A DNA stretch of 64,000 nucleotides, from the NCBI RefSeq assembly GCF_963676685.1, contig NC_092355.1:77033176-77097175 (forward strand). The letters run 5' to 3'. A model generated the notes under the pieces. It did no database searches. It worked only from the letters and a program-made list of their open reading frames with translations, and was not told the DNA's origin. This DNA is from Mytilus edulis. Lineage: Eukaryota > Mollusca > Bivalvia > Mytilida > Mytilidae. Positions 1 through 11,863 of this stretch are shown piece after piece (the stretch's first letter is position 1; the number at the start of each line of letters is the position of its first letter). The position numbers were made by a program, and so were the translations under genes.

Positions 1-1172
1 TGTGCCTGACCCGAGTCAGGAGCCTGTAATTAAGTGGATGTTGTTTTTGGTATGTGTCTGACCCGAGTCAGGAGCCTGTTATTAAGTGGATGTTGTTTTT
101 GGTATGTGTCTGACCCGAGTCAGGAGCCTGTAATTAAGTGGATGTTGTTTTTGGTATGTGTCTGACCCGAGTCAGGAGCCTGTAATTAAGTGGATGTTGT
201 TTTTAGTATGTGCCTGACCCGAGTCCGGAACCTGTAATTAAGTGGATGTTGTTTTTGGTATGTGTCTGACCCGAGTCCGGAACCTGTAATTAAGTGGATG
301 TTGTTTTTGGTATGTGTCTGACCCGAGTCAGGAGCCTGTAATTAAGTGGATGTTGTTTTTGGTATGTGTCTGACCCGAGTCAGGAGCCTGTAATTAAGTG
401 GATGTTGTTTTTGGCATGTGTCTGACCCGAGTCCGGAACCTGTAATTAAGTGGATGCCTATAATTAAGTGGATGTTGTTTTTGGTATGTGTCTGACCCGA
501 GTCAGGAGCCTGTAATTAAGTGGATGTTGTTTTTGGTATGTGTCTGACCCGAGTCAGGAGCCTGTAATTAAGTGGATGTTGTTTTTGGTATGTGCCTGAC
601 CCGAGTCAGGAGCCTGTAATTAAGTGGATGTTGTTTTTGGTATGTGTCTGACCCGAGTCAGGAGCCTGTAATTAAGTGGATGTTGTTTTTGGTATGTGTC
701 TGACCCGAGTCAGGAGCCTGTAATTAAGTGGATGTTGTTTTTGGTTGTGTATGTATGTGCCTGACCCGAGTCAGGAGCCTGTAATTAAGTGGATGTTGTT
801 TTTGGTTGTGTATGTATGTGCCTGACCCGAGTCAGGAGCCTGTAATTAAGTGGATGTTGTTTTTGGTATGTGTCTGACCCGAGTCAGGAGCCTGTAATTA
901 AGTGGGTGTTGTTTTTGGTTGTGTATGTATGTGCCTGACCCGAGTCAGGAGCCTATAATTAAGTGGATGTTGTTTTTGATTGTATATGTATGTGCCTGAC
1001 CCGAGTCAGGAGCCTGTAATTAAGTGGATGTTGTTTTTGGTTGTGTATGTATGTGCCTGACCCGAGTCAGGAGCCTGTAATTAAGTGGATGTTGTTTTTG
1101 GTTGTGTTTTTATGTGTCTGACCCGAATCAGGAGCATGTAATTAAGTGGATGTTGTTTTTGGTATGTGTCTG
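1..1172. repeat. 52-60 bp satellite array, left arm
   Basis: About 21 head-to-tail units run in from beyond the left edge. The basic unit is 52 bp; a longer variant of about 60 bp carries an extra TTGTGTAT-type insertion. Many units contain the inverted repeat CCTGACccgaGTCAGG. Units differ at diagnostic sites: GTCAGGAGCC versus GTCCGGAACC, and TGTGTCTG versus TGTGCCTG. One deleted unit at about 447-470 reads GTGGATGCCTATAATTAAG. The array stops at the TIR element that starts at 1176 and resumes at 4163. The unit resembles part of the 3' tail of a dispersed retroelement seen elsewhere in the window (about 48960-49020), so it may have arisen by amplification of that tail. No coding potential. 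Confidence 0.97.
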
Positions 1173-1637
1173 TAAGGCCAATTAAAATTAATTGATAGAT
1201 TTTCATCCCCGCCCGCCCCTCTGAAATCTTCCCGCCCCGATTTTTTTTATTTTTGAAAAAATACGATTTCCGGATTTTGTTCATTTCCGTTACCGGTAAC
1301 TGTCGATAATTTCGTTTCATGTAAAACTTCCTGTTTAAAAATTTCGGTTTTCTTATTTCTTAGAGTATTCTTACTGAATGATTAAGTCGATATATTCTGC
1401 TGATCTATGATGAAAACATCATTTACCGAGAATAGAGATTGATTACGAGAAGGGCGTGAAATATTCGGGTTACGAGTAATACGCTGTGTCCAAGAACGCG
1501 AATCGCCGTAGCGTATGTCACAAATGACACAAATGTATGTGAGTAAAACACCTTGGATTTATTTTATTTATGCAATGACTTTGTGTCAAGAAATTTGGAC
1601 TGTGAATGAAACCCGAAAGTGTTAGAATCGTGGAACA

Positions 1638-2861
1638 CATTTGACTGGAATAAAGAAATTGACACATGGGTTTAGAACCAAACGGTCATGCGAGTCTCAG
1701 CTGGTAATTACTATACATGAAATAGCTAAGAACATGGAGGACGGCGACCAGACAGACATCATCCTGTTAGACTTCGCCAAGGCCTTTGATAAGGTACCAC
1801 ACGCCAGACTTCTTCGTAAAATGGATTATTACGGGGTAAGAGGTCCCCAGCTGGAATGGATTAAACAGTTTCTGTCTAACAGAACTCAGTCTGTGATCCT
1901 TGAAAACCATAAGTCGGACCCTCTTGACGTGGTATCTGGAGTACCCCAGGGCACTGTGATGGGCCCCTTACTCTTTCTGGCCTACATCAATGACCTCCCT
2001 GAAGCAACAACATCAAGCGCTAGACTGTTTGCTGATGACTGCCTACTCTTCCGATGCATTAGGAATACAGCAGATGCAGACTTGCTGCAAAAAGACCTAA
2101 CCTCACTGGAAAAATGGGAAAAGGAGTGGCAAATGTGTTTCCACCCGGAGAAATGCACAGTCATCCGTGTCTCAGGATGACGTCATCAACACCAGACGTC
2201 CTACACACTCCATGGACACACATTAGAGACAATAGACAGCGGGAAATACCTGGGGCTCACTATTAACAAAGACCTCACCTGGATAAACCATATCAACCAG
2301 ACCATAGGGAAAGCCTCAAAGACACTTGGCTTCTTACGGAGAAATCTTGGTAGGTGTACTCCAGCAACAAAAGCCACAGCCTACTCTACGCTCGTAAGAC
2401 CAACCCTGGAATATGCCTCCCCAGTATGGGATCCTCACCAAATCACCACCATACGCGACATAGAGCAGGTACAAAGACGAGCAGCTCGCTTTGTGTATAG
2501 TTGCTACCAGGACAACTCTCCTGGATGTGTAACTAAGCTACTGGACCAACTTCAGTGGGAATCACTGCAACACAGACGATGGAAACAGAGTCTTGTGCTG
2601 TGTTACAAGACTCAACATCAGATGATTGCCATTGATCCAGCCAAATACTACACGACAGGAGACAGTAGGACCAGGGGCAACCACAAACTTAGACAAACTA
2701 GAGTGAAGAGGGACGTATACTACCATGACTACCACTCATTCTTCCCACGAACAACTAGAGAATGGAATAAACTCCCCGAATCTGTAGTGGAGTCCGGATC
2801 CCTAGAGGACTTCAGGGCCAGAGTGAATACCATCCCCTGGACCCAGCCACATCTGAAATAG
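1638..2861 (+). pseudogene. Non-LTR retrotransposon reverse transcriptase fragment (jockey/CR1-like)
   Basis: The frame starting near 1638 encodes the 3' two thirds of a LINE reverse transcriptase. Visible blocks are HGFR (about 1668), LLDFAKAFDKVPH (RT block with catalytic Asp), SGVPQGTVMGPLLF, and the active-site box FADDCLLF at about 2026-2050. Then come KYLGLTI, PTLEYASPVWDPH and the typical C-terminal SFFPRTTREWNKLPES. The frame is broken once, by an in-frame TGA at 2178-2180, and otherwise stays open to the stop at 2859-2861. The endonuclease and the N-terminal RT part are missing, so the copy is 5'-truncated. The 3' region ends near 3043 with a short GAA repeat, a common LINE tail. A single nonsense change implies a fairly recent copy. 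It is dead as it stands. Confidence 0.9.
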
Positions 2862-3043
2862 ACAGCAGGATAACCAGTGTACATAGATGTAATGAATATC
2901 ATATTTTTATTGTAAATACTGTCCAGATTATTTCCTGGACTTTTACTTTTGGCCAGAGGAGTGGCCTCCTGTCTGTTTGAGATGCGCCCGAGTCAATTAC
3001 ACTTTAATACAGAGTTCGACTCGTAACGGGAAGAAGAAGAAGA
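2862..3043 (+). repeat. 3' UTR and GAA-repeat tail of the LINE fragment
   Basis: Non-coding sequence after the reverse transcriptase stop, ending in AGAAGAAGAAGAAGC at about 3029-3043. It includes ATGCGCCCGAGTCAATTAC. This is taken as the 3' end of the LINE because the simple repeat lies where such tails occur. The exact end was not confirmed by a target duplication. Confidence 0.55.
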
Positions 3044-3544
3044 AGCATGAACTTTTTAGATTGGTGACCGTATATTAGTTTAAAAAAATCAACAAACATA
3101 CGCATTTTTAATTTATTAATTCACAGCAAGCTCTTAGATTCAGATTTAGCTTTTATTTCGTTTTTTGTAGAAATAGAGAAAATATCCTCTGTCCCAATAC
3201 GATAGAGTCATTAAACAACGTTATGTTCTACATTGTAATTAAGTTTGCATCTTGCACATTAAGGACCAACCCTATTAATTAAACACTGTTTGAGTTCATT
3301 TTATTCTGTACTTATCGTACTTGTGTTGCATACCAATGCATTTGCTTCATTTTATTAGGACAACAAAACATAGCTTAGAAAGCAAAATACATTTGATGTA
3401 GGTAGTCCAACTGAAGAGCTAGAGCATTTCTCCACATTTCTGCTGCATGCTTTACTATAAAATAGGTTTCTAAATTGGCAATTACATGTAGAACAGTGGT
3501 TGCCAATCAGAGATATATATTTATAATTTTGAGAAAGCGGAACC

Positions 3545-3960
3545 AGCATATGGAGTATATGTGTCTCAATTGATACGTTACTCTAGAGCTAGCTCAAAGT
3601 ACGTTGATTTTGTTGAACGAGGAATACTGCTTTCTCAAAAGTTGCGAAGACAGGGCTATGAATCAATCAAATTAAGGTCATCACTCAAGCAATTTAATGG
3701 TCGCCATCATGAGCTGATTGGCCATTATGACAAAAGTGTGTCAGAAATCATGTCTCAGTGATTCAGTCATAACAACCTTTCATCATTACCGAACTGAACA
3801 AAGAAATAACCCGACGGGTGCCGTATGCTGTGCAGGAAATGCTTACCATTCCGGAGCACCTGATTTCACCCCTGGTTTTTAGTGGAGTTCGTGTTGTTTC
3901 CTACTTATTATTTGTAACTGTTGATGTAAATGTCTTTTGGTTTTATGGGTCTTTGGTTAC
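3545..3960 (+). pseudogene. C-terminal relic of a second reverse-transcriptase element
   Basis: The frame reads AYGVYVSQLIRYSRASSKYV from about 3549 and continues through LRRQGYESIKLRSSLKQF and GRHHELIGHYDKSVSEIM to a stop at 3759-3761. The YGVYVSQLIRY segment is one I associate with the C-terminus of an abundant invertebrate reverse-transcriptase repeat family. The untranslated stretch after it (TTTTTAGTGGAGTTCGTGTTG and onward) looks like the same family's 3' region. The coding sequence upstream of 3545 is not recognisable. The element class is uncertain. Confidence 0.6.
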
Positions 3961-4162
3961 TCCTTGGTTTTGATTGTTATTGTCTGATACACGATACCTT
4001 ATGGAACTTACATGATATAAGCTTATTATAACACTTTCATATATAAATAACACATGACAAGAAGGTTTCATATGAAATAAAATTTAAAAAATAAAATCCT
4101 CCCACCCGCCCCATTTTTTTCAAAAATTTGGATGAAAATCTACTTATTAATTTTAGTTGGCC

Positions 4163-5390
4163 TAATTAAGTGGATGTTGTTTTTGGTATGTGTCTGACCC
4201 GAGTCCGGAACCTGTAATTAAATGGATGTTGTTTTTGGTATGTGCCTGACCCGAGTCCGGAACCTGTAATTAAGTGGATGTTGTTTTGGTATGTGTCTGA
4301 CCCGAATCCGGAACCTGTAATTGAGTGGATGTTGTTTTTGGTATGTGTCTGACCCGAGTCCGGAACCTGTAATTAAGTGAATGTTGTTTTTGGTATGTGT
4401 CTGACCCGAGTCCGGAACCTGTAATTAAGTGGATGTTGTTTTTGGTATGTGTCTGACCCGAGTCCGGAACCTGTAATTAAGTGGATGTTGTTTTTGGTAT
4501 GTGCCTGACCCGAGTCAGGAGCCTGTAATTAAGTGGATGTTGTTTTTGGTATGTGTCTGACCCGAGTCAGGAGCCTGTAATTAAGTGGATGTTGTTTTTG
4601 GTATGTGTCTGACCCGAGTCAGGAGCCTGTAATTAAGTGGATGTTGTTTTTAGTATGTGCCTGACCCGAGTCCTGAACCTGTAATTAAGTGGATGTTGTT
4701 TTTGGTATGTGTCTGACCCGAGTCCGGAACCTGTAATTAAGTGGATGTTGTTTTTGGTATGTGCCTGACCCGAGTCAGGAGCCTGTAATTAAGTGGATGT
4801 TGTTTTTGGTATGTGTCTGACCCGAGTCAGGAGCCTGTAATTAAGTGGATGTTGTTTTTGGTATGTGTGACCCGAGTCCGGAACCTGTAATTAAGTGGAT
4901 GCCTATAATTAAGTGGATGTTGTTTTTGGTATGTGTCTGACCCGAGTCAGGAGCCTGTAATTAAGTGGATGTTGTTTTTGGTATGTGTCTGACCCGAGTC
5001 AGGAGCCTGTAATTAAGTGGATGTTGTTTTTGGTATGTGCCTGACCCGAGTCAGGAGCCTGTAATTAAGTGGATGTTGTTTTTGGTATGTGTCTGACCCG
5101 AGTCAGGAGCCTGTAATTAAGTGGATGTTGTTTTTGGTTGTGTATGTATGTGCCTGACCCGAGTCAGGAGCCTGTAATTAAGTAGATGTTGTTTTTGGTT
5201 GTATATGTATGTGCCTGACCCGAGTCAGGAGCCTGTAATTAAGTGGATGTTGTTTTTGGTTGTGTATGTATGTGCCTGACCCGAGTCAGGAGCCTGTAAT
5301 TAAGTGGATGTTGTTTTTGGTTGTGTATTTATGTGTCTGACCCGAATCAGGAGCATGTAATTAAGTGGGTGTTGTTTTTGGTTGTGTTAC
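4163..5390. repeat. 52-60 bp satellite array, right arm
   Basis: This continues the satellite interrupted at 1176, with about 23 units. The order of unit variants repeats that of the left arm. The rare deleted unit GTGGATGCCTATAATTAAG occurs at about 4897-4915 here and at about 452-470 in the left arm. The same series of short units followed by TTGTGTATGTATGTG-type long units and a GAATCAGGAGCATG unit follows in both arms. After the last unit the sequence reads GTTACATATCTGTCTTTCG, which matches what follows this motif in a common dispersed tail repeat. 5391-5576 is AT-rich with nothing recognisable. Confidence 0.97.
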
Positions 5391-5576
5391 ATATCTGTCT
5401 TTCGTTCATTTTTTTTTTATATTGCCACTTAATTTAGTTTGATTAGTCTAAACAAATGTTTTAAAAACCTGATGATTCATATATAAGATCTGACAATGGT
5501 TTATTCAAACTTTTTGAGATAAAAAATCATTTTCATTGGCATTGATACTGCACTTTATTATCTCTGAGTTCTCAGG

Positions 5577-8500
5577 TTTTGCTATCATCAAGAACTTTCT
5601 ACCATTATATTGCCAAGTTTGCTATCATCACGAACTTTCTACCATTATATTGCCAAGTTTTCTATCATCAAGAACTTTTTACCATTATGTTTGCTGTTCA
5701 TCAAGAACTTTTTACCATTATATTGCCAAGTTTGCTGTCATCAAGAACTTTCTACCATTATATTGTTAAGTTTGCTATCATCAAGAACTTTCTGCCATTA
5801 TATTGCCAAGTTTGCTATCATCAAGAACTTTCTACCATTATATTGCCAAGTTTGCTATCATCAAGAGCTTTTTACCATTATATTGCCAAGTTTGCTGTTC
5901 ATCAAGAACTTTCTACCATTATATTACCAAGTTTGCTATCACCAAGAACTTTCTACCATTATATTACCAAGTTTGCTATCATCAAGAACTTTCTACCATT
6001 ATATTGCCAAGTTTGCTGTTCATCAAGAACTTTCTACCATTATATTGCCAAGTTTGTTATCATCAAGAACTTTCTACCATTATATTACCAAGTTTGCTAT
6101 CATCAAGAACTTTCTACCATTATATTACCAAATTTGCTATCATCAAGAACTTTCTACCATTATATTGCCAAGTTTGCTATCATCAAGAACTTTCTACCAT
6201 TATATTACCAAGTTTGCTATCATCAAGAACTTTCTACCATTATATTGCCAAGTTTGCTATCATCAAGAACTTTTTACCATTATATTGCCAAGTTTTCTAT
6301 CATCAAGAACTTTTTACCATTATGTTTGCTGTTCATCAAGAACTTTTTACCATTATATTGCCAAGTTTGCTGTCATCAAGAACTTTCTACCATTATATTG
6401 TTAAGTTTGCTATCATCAAGAACTTTCTGCCATTATATTGCCAAGTTTGCTATCATCAAGAACTTTCTACCATTATATTGCCAAGTTTGCTATCATCAAG
6501 AGCTTTTTACCATTATATTGCCAAGTTTGCTGTTCATCAAGAACTTTCTACCATTATATTACCAAGTTTGCTATCACCAAGAACTTTCTACCATTATATT
6601 ACCAAGTTTGCTATCATCAAGAACTTTCTACCATTATATTGCCAAGTTTGCTGTTCATCAAGAACTTTCTACCATTATATTGCCAAGTTTGTTATCATCA
6701 AGAACTTTCTACCATTATATTACCAAGTTTGCTATCATCAAGAACTTTCTACCATTATATTACCAAATTTGCTATCATCAAGAACTTTCTACCATTATAT
6801 TGCCAAGTTTGCTATCATCAAGAACTTTCTACCATTATATTACCAAGTTTGCTATCATCAAGAACTTTCTACCATTATATTGCCAAGTTTGCTATCATCA
6901 AGAACTTTTTACCATTATATTGCCAAGTTTGCTATCATCAAGAACTTTCTACCATTATATTGCCAAGTTTGCTATCATCAAGAACTTTCTACCATTATAT
7001 TGCCAAGTTTGCTGTCATCAAGAACTTTCTACCATTATATTGCCAAGTTTGCTATCATCAAGAACTTTCTACCATTATATTACCAAGTTTGCTATCATCA
7101 AGAACTTTTTACCATTATATTGCCAAGTTTGCTATCATCAAGAACTTTCTACCATTATATTGCCAAGTTTTCTATTATCAAGAACTTTTTACCATTATAT
7201 TGCCAGGTTTGCTGTTCATTAAGAACTTTCTACCATTATATTGCCAAGTTTGCTATCATCAAGAACTTTCTACTTTTATATTGCCAAGTTTGCTATCATC
7301 AAGAACTTTCTATTGCCAAGTTTGCTGTTCATTAAGAACTTTCTACCATTATATTGCCAAGTTTGCTATCATCAAGAACTTTCTACTATTATATTGCCAA
7401 GTTTGCTATCAAGAAGTTTCTACCATTATATTACCAAGTTTGCTATCATCAAGAACTTTTTACCATTATATTGCCAAGTTTGCTATCATCAAGAACTTTC
7501 TACCATTATATTGCCAAGTTTTCTATCATCAAGAACTTTTTACCATTATATTGCTAAGTTTGCTGTTCATTTAGAACTTTCTACCATTATATTGCCGAGT
7601 TTGCTATCATCAAGAACTTTCTACTATTATATTACCAAGTTTGCTATCATCAAGAACTTTCTACCATTATATTGCCAAGTTTGCTATCATCAAGAACTTT
7701 TTACCATTATATTGCCAAGTTTGCTTTCATCAAGAACTTTTTACCATTATATTACCAAGTTTGCTATCATCAAGAACTTTTTACCATTATATTGCCAAGT
7801 TTGCTTTCATCAAGAACTTTTTACCATTATATTGCCAAGTTTGCTATCATCAAGAACTTTCTACTATTATATAGCCAAGTTTGCTATCATCAAGAACTTT
7901 CTATTGCCAAGTTTGCTGTTCATTTAGAACTTTCTACCATTATATTGCCAAGTTTGCTATCATCAAGAACTTTCTACTATTATATTGCCAAGTTTGCTAT
8001 CATCAAGAACTTTCTACCATTATATTGCCAAGTTTGCTATCATCAAGAACTTTCTACCATTATATTGCCAAGTTTGCTATCATCAAGAACTTTTTACCAT
8101 TATATTGCCAAGTTTGCTGTTCATTAAGAACTTTCTACCATTATATTGCCAAGTTTGCTGTCATCAAGAACTTTCTACCATTATATTGCCAAGTTTGCTA
8201 TCATCAAGAACTTTCTACTATTATATCGCCAAGTTTGCTATCATCAAGAACTTTCTACCTTTATATTGCCAAGTTTGCTATCACCAAGAACTTTTTACCA
8301 TTATATTGCCAAGTTTGCTATCATCAAGAACTTTCTACCATTATATTGCCAAGTTTGCTATCATCAAGAACTTTCTACCATTATATTGCCAAGTTTGCTA
8401 TCATCAAGAACTTTTTACCATTATATTGCCAAGTTTGCTGTTCATTAAGAACTTTCTACCATTATATTGCCAAGTTTGCTTTCATCAAGAACTTTCTACT

Positions 8501-9545
8501 ATTATATCGCCAAGTTTGCTATCATCAAGAACTTTCTACCTTTATATTGCCAAGTTTGCTATCACCAAGAACTTTTTACCATTATATTGCCAAGTTTGCT
8601 ATCATCAAGAACTTTCTACCATTATATCGCCAAGTTTGCTATCATCAAGAACTTTCTATTGCCAAGTTTGCTGTTCATTTAGAACTTTCTACCATTATAT
8701 TGCCAAGTTTGCTATCATCAAGAACTTTCTATTATATTGCCAAGTTTGCTATCATCAAGAACTTTCTACCATTATATTGCCAAGTTTGCTATCATCAAGA
8801 GCTTTTTACCATTATATTGCCAAGTTTGCTGTTCATCAAGAACTTTCTACCATTATATTGCCAAGTTTGCTATCATCAAGAACTTTCTACCATTATATTA
8901 CCAAGTTTGCTATCATCAAGAACTTTCTACCATTATATTACCAAGTTTGCTATCATCAAGAACTTTCTACCATTATATTGCCAAGTTTGCTGTTCATCAA
9001 GAACTTTCTACCATTATATTGCCAAGTTTGTTATCATCAAGAACTTTCTACCATTATATTGCCAAGTTTGCTATCATCAAGAACTTTCTACCATTATATT
9101 GCCAAGTTTGCTATCATCAAGAACTTTCTACCATTATATTGCCAAGTTTGCTATCATCAAGAACTTTTTACCATTATATTGCCAAGTTTGCTGTTCATTA
9201 AGAACTTTCTACCATTATATTGCCAAGTTTGCTGTCATCAAGAACTTTCTACCATTATATTGCCAAGTTTGCTATCATCAAGAACTTTCTACTATTATAT
9301 CGCCAAGTTTGCTATCATCAAGAACTTTCTACCTTTATATTGCCAAGTTTGCTATCACCAAGAACTTTTTACCATTATATTGCCAAGTTTGCCATCATCA
9401 AGAACTTTCTACCATTATATCGCCAAGTTTGCTATCATCAAGAACTTTCTACCATTATATTGCCAAGTTTGCTATCATCAAGAACTTTCTACCATTATAT
9501 TACCAAGTTTGCTATCATCAAGAACTTTCTACCATTATACTGCCA
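5577..9545. repeat. 40 bp minisatellite, about 100 copies with higher-order structure
   Basis: The unit is 40 bp, with the core ATCATCAAGAACTTTCTACC followed by ATTATATTGCCAAGTTTGCT. There are 41 bp variants (TGTTCATC instead of TATCATC) and about 24 bp variants that lost ACCATTATA (near 7310, 7900 and 8660). A 635 bp block is repeated: the variant series at 5655-6290 recurs at 6290-6925, with the marker ACCATTATGTTTGCTG at 5681 and 6316. Another block near 8146 recurs about 1074 bp later at 9220. The unit has no stop on the plus strand and 40 is not divisible by three, so all three plus frames stay open for kilobases. These are artefacts, not genes. Confidence 0.98.
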
Positions 9546-10520
9546 TGTTAAACACTAACAAACGTATCACAACCAACTTTAATTCAAACATTTTTTTATT
9601 TCTTGTCAATAACAATAACAACAATAGAAACACTGATTACACGTCATAATCTGGTATACAGCAGGGATACAGTGCACATCATAATCTAGTATACAGCAGG
9701 GATACAGTAGCACTTGTCAATAACTCATCATGTGTGTGGATTTTATGAAGATGTCAATGATGTGTGTAAACTGATGATACATGATGGATAAAAAGTCTGA
9801 TAAATTTTTTTTGAAAAAATTATTAAAAAATGCTTAAAGCAATTAATACATAATTGGACAGCACTTTTTGTCTGTATAAACATGAACAATAGGTGACAAG
9901 TAAACAGTCTATGGGATAAGACAAGTGTATGGATTAACGGGTGGGAAAAAAGCAAATAAAGCAAAATATTAAAAACCAAAAAAAGGGACCTGTCGACCAT
10001 TGGCACAAAGCTTCAATTTTTAAAATGTTCTTGAAGATATTTTACAATATTTTATGTGAAATGTTGCTTAAAAGTATTGTATACTCATTTCTAATTTATT
10101 TAATGAATGACAGTAAAAGGGGAATAACTCTTGTATTCCTCATTCTTACTGGTACATGATATATCTACAAGTTTCAATCTTTGTACAATTCAACACTAAT
10201 GTAATACATCAAAAATCAAAACAGTTATCAAATTTAAAAAAAAAAACCAAAATAAATGGATTATAGTTAAACAAAAAAAATAATCAAAAATACCATTTCA
10301 ACCATGCCACTCTACTATAATGGTAAAAAACATTTTATATTTTAACACAACTTTTGCTAGGAACATACAACATATATCTATTTAAACACAACTTAAATAT
10401 CACCAGGAAATTCTTCTAAAGGACTAGACATATGATAAATAGACTTGCAAAAATTGAACCAACATGACAATTTTTACACATGATAAATGATGTGACACAA
10501 ATTTGCATAAATGTACATGT
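9546..10520. other. AT-rich non-coding stretch, possible distal 3' UTR of the minus-strand gene
   Basis: No ORF with coding character. A short direct repeat, TATACAGCAGGGATACAGT, occurs at about 9653 and 9690. Plus-strand TTTATT near 9595 would be an AATAAA poly(A) signal for a minus-strand transcript. That could place the 3' end of the LRAT-like gene here, but this is only a possibility. The small frames at 9743-10159 look random. Confidence 0.35.
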
Positions 10521-10608
10521 AATAAGCTAGTATTTCTTAACTTAATGCGCGGTCTTTGATTAATCTATGTTGAGGACAAATCTTTCACAACTAATGTTCA
10601 TGTTCTAA

Positions 10609-10832
10609 GGCCATAATAAATAATAGGTTTGTTTGCCCAAACGCTACCTACCCAGAAAAAAGCTGCCTACTCAAATTCTTTTATTGTCCTGATTTGAAGA
10701 AGTTTTTTTTTTAATCAAATAGGCATGAAGACTAATAAACATCTGATACTTCAATTTCTTTTCTACCTACCTACCCACTGTCTCAACCTTTTGGTAGGGT
10801 TTGGGCAAACCAAAATATTTTTAAGTGTGGCC
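10609..10832. mobile_element. 224 bp MITE with TAA target duplication
   Basis: The termini are GGCCATAATAAAT and its inverted counterpart ending TTAAGTGTGGCC. The inverted similarity extends through GGTTTG, CCCAAAC and CTACC. TAA is duplicated at 10606-10608 and 10833-10835. Removing the element joins TTC-TAA-GCTAC, which restores the local repeat unit. The GGCC ends and TAA site match the 2987 bp element at 1176-4162. Confidence 0.8.
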
Positions 10833-10977
10833 TAAGCTACTACTTCTTAATTTTTTGTTGTTAAGACTTTGAATAATTAATGGTGAGGACTTAATTTCTA
10901 CTGACTAATGTACATAAACTAAGCTACTATTTCTTAACTTTATGCTCTGTCTTTGATTATTAAATAGTGACTTAATG

Positions 10978-11345
10978 CAGCGGCAGATCCAGGGAAAAGG
11001 GGGAGGGGTGTGTGTTCAGGGGTTTGACACCCCCTCTTTATCTTGGCGATCAATACATTTGAATGGGGACAAATGATTGGAACCCCCTTTTAAAAATGAC
11101 TGCATCTGCCCCTGAATTGGTCAATATAAACTTGCTACGCTACTTTTTCATACTTAAAGTATGCTCCGACTTTGATTATTAAATGGTGATGAGCACTAGT
11201 AACAAATTGCAGTGGCAGATCCAGGAAAAAGGGGGGGCTGGGTGTGTTCAGGGGTTTGGAACCCCCTCTTTATCTTGGCGATCAATACATTTTAATGGGG
11301 ACATATGATTGGAACCCCCTATTAAAAATGACTAGATCTGCCCCT
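10978..11345. mobile_element. Two tandemly duplicated copies of a GGCAGATCCAG-type small element
   Basis: Copy one (10978-11114) and copy two (11210-11345) begin CAGYGGCAGATCCAGG and end ATCTGCCCCTG. Both have G-rich and C-rich interiors (CCCCCTCTTTATCTTGG). They belong to the same family as the cleaner copy at 18006-18165 and decayed copies near 17278 and 37892. The 232 bp spacing reflects duplication of the host array, not independent insertion. Confidence 0.65.
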
Positions 11346-11863
11346 GAATTGGTAAATATAAACTAGCTACGCTACTTTTTCATACTTAAAGTATGCTCCG
11401 ACTTTGATTATTCAATCTTGAGGAGCATTTGTTAACGATTGGTCAGGATAAAGTTTACGTTAGGTAAATATGTCTGTTGAATTCTTGCACAAGGTCATGC
11501 AGCCGAATATTTTTTATTAAATGTACTCAACATGCATTAACCAAAAATATGTCATGTCTGTCTTTCAGATTCAAACAAAACTTCAATAAGCTATGAAAAT
11601 GTCAATTAATATTGTAATGATTTTATGGTTAATGGGTTCTCCCTGGGAAAATTATACATGCTTTATGTAAGATGAAGGAATTAATGTACATTTTTGTAGC
11701 TCTACACCGGTAAATCATGCTGTAAGAACATTAAATATTTCATGTCAATGTAAAACATTTGTTTTTGTATATATAAATGTTATGTTGCCCATCAAAGGTC
11801 GTTAATTAGAACAATAAATAGTCTTATTGTAGTTGATCCTTTCTCTCTATCATGTCTATAATA

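Larger units (their letters stand above)
1176..4162. mobile_element. 2987 bp TIR element with TAA target duplication (Harbinger-like ends), composite
   Basis: The ends are inverted repeats: GGCCAATTAAAATTAAT at 1176 and the reverse complement of ATTAATTTTAGTTGGCC ending at 4162. Similarity continues inward for more than 30 bp, including the GATTTTCATCC block and C-rich and T-rich stretches. The trinucleotide TAA flanks both sides (1173-1175 and 4163-4165), and the host sequence is the 52 bp satellite. GGCC-type termini with a 3 bp TAA duplication fit PIF/Harbinger elements (TWA sites). No Harbinger transposase is visible. The interior holds a LINE fragment and a second reverse-transcriptase relic instead, so this is a non-autonomous carrier that later received or captured retroelements. 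Confidence 0.8.
10520..11450. repeat. Degenerate ~85-230 bp tandem array invaded by MITEs
   Basis: A motif like AAGCTACTATTTCTTAACTT, followed by ATGCTCYGTCTTTGATTATT, recurs at about 10525, 10833, 10918, 11137 and 11368. A MITE (10609-10832) sits in one unit. A second small element type (CAGYGGCAGATCCAG to ATCTGCCCCTG) sits at 10978-11114 and again at 11210-11345, about 232 bp apart. This shows that the array duplicated after that insertion. Confidence 0.75.

Noticed and set aside
5536..9649. Plus-strand open frames of up to 556 codons (repetitive YHYIAKF / IIKNFLPLY proteins)
   Set aside because: They are three-frame by-products of a stop-free 40 bp minisatellite. The same residues recur in all frames, unit length is not a multiple of three, and there is no start or splice context.
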